From a virus: a stretch of 20,481 nucleotides of DNA. The position numbers and the translations under genes are program-made. This document shows positions 1 to 7,566 of the stretch, one piece after another; position 1 is the stretch's first letter; every line of letters starts with the position of its first letter. Under the pieces are notes generated by a model that was not told the DNA's origin, did not search any database, and saw only the letters and a list, made by a program, of their open reading frames with translations. The DNA is taken from IMG/VR virus record IMGVR_UViG_3300021197_001994, positions 1 to 20,481 of that record. One strand, 5' to 3'.

Positions 1-111
1 GGCATCATTGCCGTTCTCGGTGGATTTTACTATACAACCCAACATCGTCTTGATCATATCGAGACAGAACTTGAAAGAATCGAAAAAATAGCTAAGAGGA
101 AGCGTAAATGA
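1..111 (+). CDS. C-terminal end of a small membrane protein (partial)
   Basis: The reading frame is open from the first base and stops at 109-111, giving 36 visible residues; the start lies outside the window. The visible part begins with a short hydrophobic stretch (GIIAVLGGFYY), then a charged helix with leucine/isoleucine spacing (HRLDHIETELERIEKIAKR) and a basic tail. This looks like a single membrane segment followed by a short coiled coil and a positively charged, probably cytoplasmic, end. Its stop overlaps the next start as ATGA, so the two are probably translationally coupled. I do not recognise the family, and no function can be assigned from this fragment. Confidence 0.6.
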   Translation, partial: GIIAVLGGFYYTTQHRLDHIETELERIEKIAKRKRK

Positions 112-332
112 AATTAACAAATAAACATATAAACAAGCTCATCAAAGAAGAACTTGAAACCATGAAAGCCAATCAAATAACAGAAGCTCCTTCAATGGAA
201 CACATCACACCAGAAAATATTAAAATGGTTATTGATGTCTTGGTTCACCTTGGCTATATTGCCGTACCAGCCGCAGCAGCAGCGATGGGTGTTCAAAAAA
301 TGATGCAACCACCGAAAAAAGAAGAAAAATAA
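108..332 (+). CDS. Small tagged protein, candidate capsid-internal protein
   Basis: A 74-residue protein starting in an ATGA overlap with the preceding gene. Its first 17 residues (MKLTNKHINKLIKEELE) form a basic amphipathic helix closely resembling the N-terminus of the 90-aa protein at 7607 (MKLTKARIKQIIREELD). At residues 24-27 it has QITE followed by A, which fits the (I/L)xE cleavage rule of T4-type gp21 prohead proteases; such a protease is encoded at 7876. Residues 38-62 are hydrophobic and alanine-rich (VIDVLVHLGYIAVPAAAAA), and the tail is PPKKEEK. I infer that the N-terminus may be a capsid-targeting sequence removed during head maturation. The alternative is a small membrane peptide with an unrelated helix. 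The family is not named. Confidence 0.6.
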   Translation: MKLTNKHINKLIKEELETMKANQITEAPSMEHITPENIKMVIDVLVHLGYIAVPAAAAAMGVQKMMQPPKKEEK

Positions 333-335
333 TAC

Positions 336-364
336 TTGACAAACTGCCAAGAGTGTGTTATACT
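336..364 (+). promoter_or_regulatory. Sigma-70-type promoter, near consensus
   Basis: TTGACA at 336-341 and TATACT at 359-364 are separated by exactly 17 bases: a perfect -35 box and a 5/6 -10 box. It lies in the gap after the stop at 332. Transcription would begin near 371, about 20 bases before the ATG at 391. This matters for the start choice: the upstream in-frame ATG at 355 lies inside the promoter and could not be translated from this transcript. It would be read by host RNA polymerase with its housekeeping sigma factor. Confidence 0.75.
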
Positions 365-390
365 ATATATATCACTTTAACGGAGAAGAA

Positions 391-816
391 ATGAAATCTT
401 TTATTTTGGGGTTCCTGTTGGTCTATTCACCCCCTGCGAACGCAGAAGAGCCAACCTTTATACCTTTGAAAAGGGGACAGCCCGCACCATTTGAAGGTAG
501 ACTTTTCAACAACGCCGCCGTGTCTAAGTTTATTATCGAAGACAGAATGAAGATAGAACAGTGCGATGTCCAAATTGAATACGAAGTGGGTAATGCTAAT
601 GTTGCTTCAAAGTATAAATTTGATCTCCATACTGCAAAGTGCGAAGCAGATGATCAAAGGCTCCAAGACATGATAGCCATCCGAGACGATGAAATAGAAT
701 TTTTAAGAAAAGCTTATAACCCTCCAAAATCCCATTGGTGGGCTATTGCTGGTTTTACTTTTGGCTCTATGGCTACAGTTGGTGTTATGTATTCCATCGC
801 ACCGGGTCTCCGATGA
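391..816 (+). CDS. Exported protein with signal peptide, coiled coil and C-terminal membrane segment
   Basis: I place the start at 391 (141 aa), not at the in-frame ATG at 355. GGAGAAG lies just upstream, and the 355 start lies inside a promoter. From 391 the protein begins with a classic Sec signal peptide: MKS, a hydrophobic core FILGFLLVY, and a likely cleavage after A-N-A at residue 18. A polar region follows, then a probable coiled coil around residues 81-107 (DDQRLQDMIAIRDDEIEFL), then a membrane helix near residues 116-137 (WWAIAGFTFGSMATVGVMY). It should sit in or face the periplasm, anchored by its C-terminus. A lysis or spanin-like role is possible but unproven, and no lipobox is seen. 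The stop overlaps the next start (ATGA). Confidence 0.7.
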   Translation: MKSFILGFLLVYSPPANAEEPTFIPLKRGQPAPFEGRLFNNAAVSKFIIEDRMKIEQCDVQIEYEVGNANVASKYKFDLHTAKCEADDQRLQDMIAIRDDEIEFLRKAYNPPKSHWWAIAGFTFGSMATVGVMYSIAPGLR

Positions 817-1190
817 CAAAAAAAGATCCCAACTATGTTGCGAAAATAGAACAAGCAATTTCTAAGAAATATGGCGACGAAACAATCCAACATCCAAAAA
901 AAGACTGGACAGACGAGAAAGAAAAGCAATACCTTGAGCAACAAAAGGAATTATACTACAAAGAGCTTGATGAAGAAGACATAGACAAAGTTCAAGTAAA
1001 TGGAGTTTTTATTCCTCAAAAACTAATTAAGAAGAGTTCATCTCGCTCCTGCCCTGTGTGTAACGTATATTCTTTCAAATCTAATGATGATGTCTATATG
1101 TCAAAGTTTAAATGTTGTGAAAAGTGTTACATACAATGGGTTGAGGGTCGAGAAGAAAGATGGAAAACCGGATGGAGACCTAATAAATAA
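813..1190 (+). CDS. Conserved phage zinc-ribbon protein
   Basis: I choose ATG 813, which overlaps the previous stop as ATGA and gives 125 aa. The longer in-frame ORF from 735 would run through the membrane segment of the preceding gene in another frame. The N-terminal half is charged and helical (DEKEKQYLEQQKELYYKEL). Residues 80-105 hold a putative zinc ribbon, CPVC at 80-83 and CCEKC at 101-105, followed by a conserved-looking end, VEGREERWKTGWRPNK. From memory, proteins with this ribbon and a C-terminus of this kind are common next to the terminase in marine T4-like phages, with no known function. A metal-binding or nucleic-acid/protein-contact role is inferred. The stop overlaps the next ATG by one base (TAATG). 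Confidence 0.75.
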   Translation: MTKKDPNYVAKIEQAISKKYGDETIQHPKKDWTDEKEKQYLEQQKELYYKELDEEDIDKVQVNGVFIPQKLIKKSSSRSCPVCNVYSFKSNDDVYMSKFKCCEKCYIQWVEGREERWKTGWRPNK

Positions 1191-1654
1191 TGGCTACAAC
1201 ACTAACAGCATCAACACTTAAGATAACAGTGAAAGAAGAAATCACGCTAAATGGTAAGAAGCATGAGTATAAACAAGAGCAAGAAATCTCTGATGTCAAT
1301 ATGATATCACAAAGGATTGTCCGGGCTCCCACATCACTTAAGACCGTTTTATCTTTCGGATCAGCAATTGCCGCCGGCACATATGTCGCAGCAGACGTTA
1401 AGTATATTCGTATAACAAACCTAGATAATGAAAATTATGTAACAGTTGGGTTGCTGGATTCCACAAACACTGAGAGTGCATATCTCAAGCTAGAAAAGGG
1501 CGAGACAATAATACTTCATAATACCAAGTTAGAAACCAATGTTAATGGTGCAGTTTGGTCAACAGCATTTGAAGATATTGAAACTATAAACGCTCAAGCA
1601 AACACCGCCGCCGTTGACTTAGAGGTCTTCGTCGCATCAAGTCAAAGCAGTTAA
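1190..1654 (+). CDS. Beta-rich probable virion structural protein
   Basis: A 154-aa protein, predicted mostly beta: alternating hydrophobic strands such as KYIRITNLDNENYVTVGLL and AYLKLEKGETIILHN, with a Thr/Asn/Ala-rich end. There is no signal peptide or membrane helix. The layout (leading strands, a 'ligand-like' core with ITNL..NYVTVGL, then an acidic Ala/Val tail) resembles the small beta-sandwich proteins at 9140 and 9561, and similar proteins are frequent in marine phage structural regions. I infer a virion or decoration-type protein. Its start overlaps the previous stop by one base, and it is followed by an AAGGAGA ribosome site for the next gene. Confidence 0.6.
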   Translation: MATTLTASTLKITVKEEITLNGKKHEYKQEQEISDVNMISQRIVRAPTSLKTVLSFGSAIAAGTYVAADVKYIRITNLDNENYVTVGLLDSTNTESAYLKLEKGETIILHNTKLETNVNGAVWSTAFEDIETINAQANTAAVDLEVFVASSQSS

Positions 1655-1668
1655 GGAGAAACTAAACA

Positions 1669-2220
1669 ATGGCTAATTCAGAAATGTTAAAAGTAGTACA
1701 GGGACTGGCTCAAGCAGTATCCGATATTAAAGCAAACGGTCACGATGAACGTTATGCATATGATGGCCAAGCAAGACCAGCCGGTCTTAAAAGAGAAGAG
1801 GGAGACATTATCCTTGACAAGCGAGTCAATGATGGTTTTGCTGTTCGCTTCGTCGGCAATAAAATGTGTATCTTGTACCAATCTGATGTTATGCTTAAGG
1901 ACATCTACGCCGGTAACTTTGAAAATGAAATGATCCAAATGATGAACAGCGTAAAGAAAGCAATTCAAAAAGAATACAAGAAGATTACTGGAAACTCTGT
2001 AACATTGACTGCTGATGGTGAACCTCAAGTAATGGCACAATCCGTATCTCGAGTTCGCTCATTTGTTCAAGCATATCAGCACTTTAAGATCTCCGGCTTG
2101 AAAGACAATGAGTATGATGGAAGTTCTGAAGGGCGTAAGATCGAGGACTCATTTAAAAAGTTTTTAGAACTTGATAATAAGAATAAGCGTCCCTCTAACG
2201 ATACTCGTCCAAAATCATAA
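1669..2220 (+). CDS. Conserved protein upstream of the terminase; possible small terminase or virion protein
   Basis: A 183-aa soluble protein with a good SD (AAGGAGA at 1653-1659). The N-terminal helix (MLKVVQGLAQAVSDIK) is followed by a motif-rich part (KREEGDIILDKRVNDGFAVR, then GNKMCILYQSDVMLKDIYA). A helical stretch (NEMIQMMNSVKKAIQKEYKK) follows, and the tail is charged. From memory this family sits beside the large terminase in marine T4-like phages and is usually labelled hypothetical or virion structural. Its position matches that of T4 gene 16 (small terminase) and its length is in the right range, but I see no clear helix-turn-helix, so that role is only a possibility. Ten bases separate it from the terminase ATG. 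Confidence 0.65.
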   Translation: MANSEMLKVVQGLAQAVSDIKANGHDERYAYDGQARPAGLKREEGDIILDKRVNDGFAVRFVGNKMCILYQSDVMLKDIYAGNFENEMIQMMNSVKKAIQKEYKKITGNSVTLTADGEPQVMAQSVSRVRSFVQAYQHFKISGLKDNEYDGSSEGRKIEDSFKKFLELDNKNKRPSNDTRPKS

Positions 2221-2229
2221 TGAGGCCCA

Positions 2230-3813
2230 ATGGCTTACCAACCAACAAAACAAGAGATAGTCAAAGAGATCCTCAAGTCAGGCAAAGACCCTGTTTATTT
2301 TATAAACAATTACTGTCGTATCTCTCACCCAATGAAGGGTTTGATCACGTTCAAGACTTATCCTTATCAAGATGATCTCTTAAGAGATTTCAACGATTAT
2401 CGATTCAACGTCATTCTTAAAGCACGTCAGCTAGGTATCTCTACGATAACTGCTGGCTATTGTGTTTGGATGATGTTGTTTCATCGAGATAAGAATGTTC
2501 TTGTAATGGCAACCAAGTTTGGAACAGCTTCCAACTTAGTTAAGAAAGTTAAAGCAATGATGAAGAACCTTCCACCATGGATTAGAATTTCCAATATCAA
2601 AGTGGATAATAGATCTTCATTCGAACTACACAATGGATCTCAAATCAAAGCAACATCAACATCCGGCGACGCTGGTCGTTCCGAAGCTCTTTCCTTATTA
2701 GTAATTGATGAGGCCGCACACGTTGACGGGCTAGATGATCTGTGGACTGGTCTATATCCCACGCTATCAACTGGTGGTCGATGTATTGCCCTATCAACAC
2801 CCAATGGTGTTGGAAACTGGTTTCATAAAACCTATGTTGATGCAGACAATATGGATAATGATTTTCATCCAATCAATTTGCCATGGGACGTTCACCCCGA
2901 ACGAGATCAAGCTTGGTTCGAGAAAGAGACAAAAAACATGTCTCGAAGACAAATCGCCCAAGAGCTTGAATGTAATTTCAATACCTCAGGTGATACAGTC
3001 ATCCATCCAGATGATTTAGGAAAGCTAAACTCTTCCATTCGAGAGCCAAATTATAGAGTTGGTCACGACAGAAACTTTTGGATTTGGGAAAAGTATGATG
3101 AAAACTTTAGTTATTTAATGGTTGCTGACGTTGCCAGAGGCGACGGATCTGACTCCTCGACATTCCATATTCTAAAATTGGAAACAATGGAGGTGGTTGC
3201 AGAATACCAAGGCAAACCAAGTCTTGACCTCTATTCAAATATCCTGTATCAAACTGGGCATGAATATGGCAAATGCCTCTTGGTCGTTGAGAACAATGGT
3301 ATCGGCATATCGATTCTAGAGAAATTGATTGACTTGGGATATCCCAATCTATACTACTCGATCAAGGGAACACATGAATTTATAGATTCCACCCAAGGTG
3401 AGACAAACAACAGAGCACTCCCCGGATTCACCACATCCACTAAGACTCGACCCTTGATTGTGGCAAAATTAGAAGAGTTCATAAGGAATGGACTAATTAC
3501 TTTATATTCTGGTAGATTGTTTCACGAACTTAAAACCTTCATTTGGCACAATGGAAAACCACAAGCCATGCGCTCATACCATGACGATTTAGTTATGTCA
3601 TTAGCAATTGCATGCTGGGTGCGGGATACTGCTCTCCAAACTAGTCAAAGAGATGTAGAATATAAGAAAGCTATGCTAGATGGCATGTTTTTGAAAAGAA
3701 CGCAAATGAAAACAACCATTGAGGGCATGGATGGACACAATAAGTCTTTTGATGAGAAATACAGCAAAGAGATAAAGCAAACAACCGAATTTGCTTGGAT
3801 TTTTAAAGGATAA
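2230..3813 (+). CDS. Terminase large subunit (T4 gp17-like)
   Basis: A 527-aa DNA-packaging motor: an N-terminal ATPase that drives DNA through the portal and a C-terminal RNase H-fold nuclease that cuts concatemers. Visible motifs are an adenine-binding-type YPYQ near 44-47, a Walker A variant KARQLGIST (64-72), Walker B with catalytic Glu in LLVIDEAAH (156-164, E161), and coupling motif LSTPNG (188-193). The nuclease acids are D300 (VADVARGDG), E354 (VVENNGIG) and D452/D453 (SYHDDLVMS). All key residues are present, so the protein looks intact. The length is a little shorter than the 610 aa of T4 gp17. The ATG follows a TGAGG site, and the portal gene starts four bases after the stop, with its SD AAAGGA inside the end of this gene. 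Confidence 0.95.
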   Translation: MAYQPTKQEIVKEILKSGKDPVYFINNYCRISHPMKGLITFKTYPYQDDLLRDFNDYRFNVILKARQLGISTITAGYCVWMMLFHRDKNVLVMATKFGTASNLVKKVKAMMKNLPPWIRISNIKVDNRSSFELHNGSQIKATSTSGDAGRSEALSLLVIDEAAHVDGLDDLWTGLYPTLSTGGRCIALSTPNGVGNWFHKTYVDADNMDNDFHPINLPWDVHPERDQAWFEKETKNMSRRQIAQELECNFNTSGDTVIHPDDLGKLNSSIREPNYRVGHDRNFWIWEKYDENFSYLMVADVARGDGSDSSTFHILKLETMEVVAEYQGKPSLDLYSNILYQTGHEYGKCLLVVENNGIGISILEKLIDLGYPNLYYSIKGTHEFIDSTQGETNNRALPGFTTSTKTRPLIVAKLEEFIRNGLITLYSGRLFHELKTFIWHNGKPQAMRSYHDDLVMSLAIACWVRDTALQTSQRDVEYKKAMLDGMFLKRTQMKTTIEGMDGHNKSFDEKYSKEIKQTTEFAWIFKG

Positions 3814-3817
3814 ATAA

Positions 3818-5776
3818 ATGGCGAAAAATAGCAAGAACCCGTACAATAATGAATCTGATTTATTCAGATCTCTAACCAGATTATTCTCCGGACCTATATT
3901 GAATAGAAGAACCCAGACTGGTCGTCAATTAAGACGCCGTCATTTGGATGTTTATTCCAAATGGTTTAAGTCTGCTAGTGGAAAGCAGTTCAAGAAGGCA
4001 GAATACAATCCGATGAATGTAACGTCGGCGAATATGATTTCAAACCGAAATCGATCCGAACGTTACGTCGATTTTGATCAAATGGAATACATGCCGGAGA
4101 TCGCATCGTCCTTGGACATTTATGCAGACGAGATGACAACTCATTCCGACTTGCAACCAATGCTCAAGATCAAGTGCCCAAATGAAGAAATCAAATCAAT
4201 ACTTCAAGCTCTCTATCACAATGTGCTTAACATTGAGTACAATCTGTTTGGATGGTCTCGAACAATGTGTAAATATGGAGACCTGTTCTTATACTTAGAA
4301 CTCGATGATACTCTTGGAGTCAAGAACGTTGTTGGTCTACCTCAACAAGAACTTGAACGATTGGAAGGCGAAGACATGACCAATCCAAATTACGTACAGT
4401 TTCAGTGGAATACTGCTGGCCTTACTTTGGAGAACTGGCAAGTGGCTCACTTCCGAGTATTAGGTAATGATAAACATGCTCCTTACGGAACTTCTGTTCT
4501 TGAAGGTGCTCGTCGTATCTGGCGTCAATTGACTCTATTAGAAGATGCAATGATGGCTTATCGTATAGTTCGCTCACCAGAGCGACGTGTGTTTTATATT
4601 GACGTTGGAGCAATAGCTCCCCAAGACGTTGAGCAATACATGCAGAAAGTTATGACACAAATGAAACGTCACCAAGTTGTTGACCCAACGACTGGAAAAG
4701 TAGACCTTCGCTATAATCCCCTCTCTATCGAAGAGGATTACTATATCCCCGTCCGAGGACAAACAAATACCAAAATTGAAAACCTTGCCGGAGGCCAGTT
4801 CACTGGAACCGTCGAGGACGTAAAGTATTTAAGAGACAAACTCTTCGCTGCCCTTAAAGTACCTCAGTCATACTTGACAATGGGAGAAGGCGCGACAGAA
4901 GATAAAACAACTCTTGCCCAAAAGGATGTCAGGTTTGCAAGAACCATTCAACGACTCCAAAGAGTTGTAACCGCAGAGCTTGAAAAGATTGGAATTATCC
5001 ATCTTTACACTTTGGGTTATAGAGGAGACGACCTACTCTCTTTCAAATTGGGTTTAAACAATCCTTCTAAGATTGCCGAGTTGCAAGAGCTTGAACACTG
5101 GAAGCAGAAGTTTGAAGCAGCCGGAGCAGCAACCGAAGGGTTCTTTTCAAAGCGCTGGATTGCAGAGAACATGCTTGGAATCTCTGAGGATGAGTTTTTG
5201 CGAAACCAAAGAGAAATGTACTTTGACAAGAAATTCATGGCAAGTCTTGAGGCAGCAGGTGCTGGAGCAGAAGGCGGAGGCGGAGATGCTGGAGGTGGCC
5301 TAGGTGACCTTGGTGATCTCGGTGGAGATGATGCTGGAGGCGATACAGGTGGACTTGATGATCTTGGAGATCTTGGCGGTGATGACACTGGTGGAGACAC
5401 TGACACAGCAAAAGATGAAAAAGAGTCACCACTACTCGCAGAGCCACCAGCCAAGAGAGACGACAACGCAGTCTACAATCGAAATCGCAAAGGATCAAGA
5501 TCTAAGAAAATGAAGAGCGAAGCTGGCATATCAAAGGATGCAATAAGAGCTACACCAAGGACAATCAACCCCGGTTGGAAAGGTGATCATGGCACATATC
5601 CACTAGCTAGCATGTCCAAGAGTTATGTGGCTCCCGGTCCAATGGGTACCATGTTTGAACAAAAAACTCTTGACAATGATTTGTTGGAGGAACAAAAACT
5701 ATTTAGAGTTAACAACGAAGTAGAAAGTCTTTTAAAAAGCTTAACGGAGAAGAAAGAATATGAAGATGAAACATAA
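3818..5776 (+). CDS. Portal protein (T4 gp20-like) with Gly/Asp-rich insert
   Basis: A 652-aa protein expected to form the dodecameric ring at the head vertex, through which the terminase packages DNA. It follows directly after the terminase and has portal-type features: an N-terminal region with SGPILNRRTQTGRQ and MEYMPEIASSLDIYADEMTT, a core with RSPERRVFYIDVGAI, and the segment KVPQSYLTMGEGATEDKTTL typical of gp20-family portals. It is longer than T4 gp20 (524 aa). The extra length is C-terminal: a low-complexity Gly/Asp/Leu stretch of about 50 residues (roughly 481-535, repeats of GDLGDLGGDDAGGDTGG), then about 115 charged residues. The 3' end overlaps the next gene by 17 bases. Confidence 0.93.
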   Translation: MAKNSKNPYNNESDLFRSLTRLFSGPILNRRTQTGRQLRRRHLDVYSKWFKSASGKQFKKAEYNPMNVTSANMISNRNRSERYVDFDQMEYMPEIASSLDIYADEMTTHSDLQPMLKIKCPNEEIKSILQALYHNVLNIEYNLFGWSRTMCKYGDLFLYLELDDTLGVKNVVGLPQQELERLEGEDMTNPNYVQFQWNTAGLTLENWQVAHFRVLGNDKHAPYGTSVLEGARRIWRQLTLLEDAMMAYRIVRSPERRVFYIDVGAIAPQDVEQYMQKVMTQMKRHQVVDPTTGKVDLRYNPLSIEEDYYIPVRGQTNTKIENLAGGQFTGTVEDVKYLRDKLFAALKVPQSYLTMGEGATEDKTTLAQKDVRFARTIQRLQRVVTAELEKIGIIHLYTLGYRGDDLLSFKLGLNNPSKIAELQELEHWKQKFEAAGAATEGFFSKRWIAENMLGISEDEFLRNQREMYFDKKFMASLEAAGAGAEGGGGDAGGGLGDLGDLGGDDAGGDTGGLDDLGDLGGDDTGGDTDTAKDEKESPLLAEPPAKRDDNAVYNRNRKGSRSKKMKSEAGISKDAIRATPRTINPGWKGDHGTYPLASMSKSYVAPGPMGTMFEQKTLDNDLLEEQKLFRVNNEVESLLKSLTEKKEYEDET

Positions 5777-6575
5777 TAAGAAAAGAAATACCGCTTTTCT
5801 TTACGAGTCTTTGATCAAGGAATTGACAAAAGCAATTGTTAGAAAACAAAGCGACCGCAAACAACAAGTAGTCGAGATCATAAAAAAACATTTTAGTAAA
5901 GGAAGTATCCTCAAGCAAGAGCTTGACATTTACAATTCACTTATGGAAAACGGCTCATTGAATAAAGAACTAAGCCTCAGATTCATGCATGAAAGCAAGA
6001 GAGACCACGAAGCACTAGATAAGAAATCCGTCTTCAATGCTCAAACCAAGTTGATAAAAGAAATCAACGAATCTCTCTCAAACCAAGTATTTGCCAACTT
6101 TATTTCAAATTATCGTAACATCGCCAGTGTAGGTCAATTCTTTGACTCCAACACACTTAACGCTAAACAACGAATCTTGGTTGAGTCCAAGGTTGTCGGC
6201 ATCTTAACAACAAAGAAAGCTGAAGCTAAAGAACTCAAGCACATTGACAACTTGACTTATAAGACGTTCGTGAACAAGTTCAACACAACATATGAAAGCT
6301 CGTTGAGAAAAGAACAGAAAGATTTGTTAACAAATTATATTACGTCTTTCTCGGACAATGGTCTCGGCTTGAAGTCGTTTCTCAATGAAGAGATTGGCCG
6401 CTTGAAAGAGGTCCTGACCTATGCGGCAGCAAATCCAAACATCGATGCTCGACTGTCCGAGAACACAAAAAAAGTTATTCAAAAATTAAACTCATTCAGC
6501 AAAAAGCAAATAACAGAACAACTGGTCAAAGACGTCTTCTTTATCCAAGACCTAGCCCATGAGGTATCTAAATAA
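5760..6575 (+). CDS. Conserved phage protein in the prohead-core position
   Basis: A 271-aa, strongly helical and basic protein. The start at 5760 lies inside the end of the portal gene and is preceded by GGAGAAG; a second in-frame ATG at 5766 is also possible. Recognisable segments are RNTAFLYESLIKELTKAIVR at the N-terminus, IDNLTYKTFVNKFNTTYESS in the middle, and ITSFSDNGLGLKSFLNEEIG near residue 205. From memory this is a family conserved between the portal and prohead protease genes in marine T4-like phages, with no assigned function. T4 has the core proteins gp67 and gp68 at this place, so a prohead-core or assembly role is a reasonable guess from context. No enzyme motif is visible. Confidence 0.75.
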   Translation: MKMKHNKKRNTAFLYESLIKELTKAIVRKQSDRKQQVVEIIKKHFSKGSILKQELDIYNSLMENGSLNKELSLRFMHESKRDHEALDKKSVFNAQTKLIKEINESLSNQVFANFISNYRNIASVGQFFDSNTLNAKQRILVESKVVGILTTKKAEAKELKHIDNLTYKTFVNKFNTTYESSLRKEQKDLLTNYITSFSDNGLGLKSFLNEEIGRLKEVLTYAAANPNIDARLSENTKKVIQKLNSFSKKQITEQLVKDVFFIQDLAHEVSK

Positions 6576-7177
6576 TGTCAATCAAAGTAAACGTTACTAG
6601 TGACGACCAACAAGTAGACTCAAACAAAATCAACGTCAAGGTTACCAAACCAGACAAGATCAAGGTAGAAGTCTCCAAACAAGATCCTCCCATAGCCTTT
6701 GAACTAAACGCTCGAAAAGCTCTCAATGGAGACATCATGATCTTTGACCATGCTGACATCGACATTATCATATTGACAGAGAAGAAGAAGGTTGTTGCTT
6801 TTGCAAAAGAAATCATGAGCGATATTGTTTATGGTGCGGAAACTCGCTTGTTTGAATACTTGCGTCAACATGGAGTCGTCGCTTTCGATTCTATTCAAGG
6901 TGGTAACGTCTATGGATCTCTTGAAGCAAAAATACACGAGTCAACAGAATTTGATCCAATCAAAATGACTCTGCTTAATGTTTCAAAATGGATGGACAAC
7001 GAGCGTCCCTACTTTGAATCTATGAAAGCTCATGATGACATGATGAATGACGCAATCTTGGAACCAGACAGAGAAGACTCAACAGAACTTGGAGCTATCC
7101 CACATGAAGAAGAGAAGGGCTCCATATTACAACATAACATGTTTGCTCCGTATTTATACGGCAGATATACATACTAA
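6575..7177 (+). CDS. Conserved phage protein between portal and protease genes
   Basis: A 200-aa protein whose ATG overlaps the previous stop by one base (TAATG), so the pair is likely co-translated. The N-terminal 40 residues are polar with short repeats of V-x-V and K (KINVKVTKPDKIKVEVSK). A folded core begins at LNARKALNGDIMIFDHADID and continues through SIQGGNVYGSLEAKI; the tail holds EDSTELGAIPHEEEKGSI. From memory this is another family typical of the head region of marine T4-like phages with no known function. No membrane helix, signal peptide or catalytic motif is apparent. Gene order suggests a part in prohead assembly together with the preceding gene, but this is inference. Confidence 0.75.
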   Translation: MSIKVNVTSDDQQVDSNKINVKVTKPDKIKVEVSKQDPPIAFELNARKALNGDIMIFDHADIDIIILTEKKKVVAFAKEIMSDIVYGAETRLFEYLRQHGVVAFDSIQGGNVYGSLEAKIHESTEFDPIKMTLLNVSKWMDNERPYFESMKAHDDMMNDAILEPDREDSTELGAIPHEEEKGSILQHNMFAPYLYGRYTY

Positions 7178-7186
7178 GAGGATATA

Positions 7187-7504
7187 ATGGAATTAATTTG
7201 GTTTTGCTTGGCCGCCTACGGCTTAACGCAGATTCTTGTATACGGAAAAATTTTTGATTCAATAAGGCCAACTAAAGATCTCACTAAAATGTGGACAGTG
7301 TTATTTCACTGCCCAATGTGCATGGGTTTCTGGGTTGGTCTATTTTTATTCTCAATAAATGGATTTACAGAACTATTTACATTTGACTATAATATCGTCA
7401 ATATGCTCATATGCGGTTGTGTGTCTTCTGGAACATCTTATATATTAAGCGTGTTATTCGAAGACCTTGGCCTTAACTTAAACCTTGGAGAGAGAAATGA
7501 ATAA
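7187..7504 (+). CDS. DUF1360-like small membrane protein
   Basis: A 105-aa membrane protein with three hydrophobic stretches: residues 2-20 (LIWFCLAAYGLTQILVYG), 45-60 (MGFWVGLFLFSIN) and 71-90 (NMLICGCVSSGTSYILSVLF). Between the first two is FHCPMCMGFWVG, the CPxCxGFW signature I associate with DUF1360-type small membrane proteins of phages and bacteria. The paired cysteines suggest metal binding or a redox role, but the family has no established function. AAGAGGAT precedes the ATG. Its stop overlaps a 21-codon ORF. A membrane protein in the middle of the head genes is unusual; it may act at the inner membrane during head assembly or simply be carried along. Confidence 0.75.
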   Translation: MELIWFCLAAYGLTQILVYGKIFDSIRPTKDLTKMWTVLFHCPMCMGFWVGLFLFSINGFTELFTFDYNIVNMLICGCVSSGTSYILSVLFEDLGLNLNLGERNE

Positions 7505-7562
7505 TACTTGGACACAAAAGTGGATGCTTCAACCAGTACGTCATTGCTGTAAAGGTAGCTGA
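7497..7562 (+). CDS. Possible 21-aa mini-ORF
   Basis: ATG at 7497 overlaps the end of the DUF1360-like gene in another frame, with GGAG at about 7487-7490 giving a usable ribosome site. The 21-codon frame (MNNTWTQKWMLQPVRHCCKGS) stops at 7560-7562, a few bases before an intrinsic terminator. It could be a real small peptide or a leader-like sequence coupled to the terminator. Its length alone would allow it to be chance. Confidence 0.35.
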   Translation: MNNTWTQKWMLQPVRHCCKGS

Positions 7563-7566
7563 CTCG

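Noticed and set aside
355-390. Longer start for the exported protein (ATG 355)
   Set aside because: It lies within the promoter between the -35 and -10 boxes, has no ribosome site, and would bury the signal peptide; ATG 391 has GGAGAAG.
735-812. Longer start for the zinc-ribbon protein (ATG 735)
   Set aside because: The added residues are the out-of-frame reading of the previous gene's membrane segment. ATG 813 forms the usual ATGA overlap.
5017-5466. 149-aa Ser/Pro-rich frame on the minus strand
   Set aside because: It is the reverse shadow of the Gly/Asp-rich repeat in the portal gene. Its composition reflects that repeat, and there is no ribosome site or neighbour in that direction.
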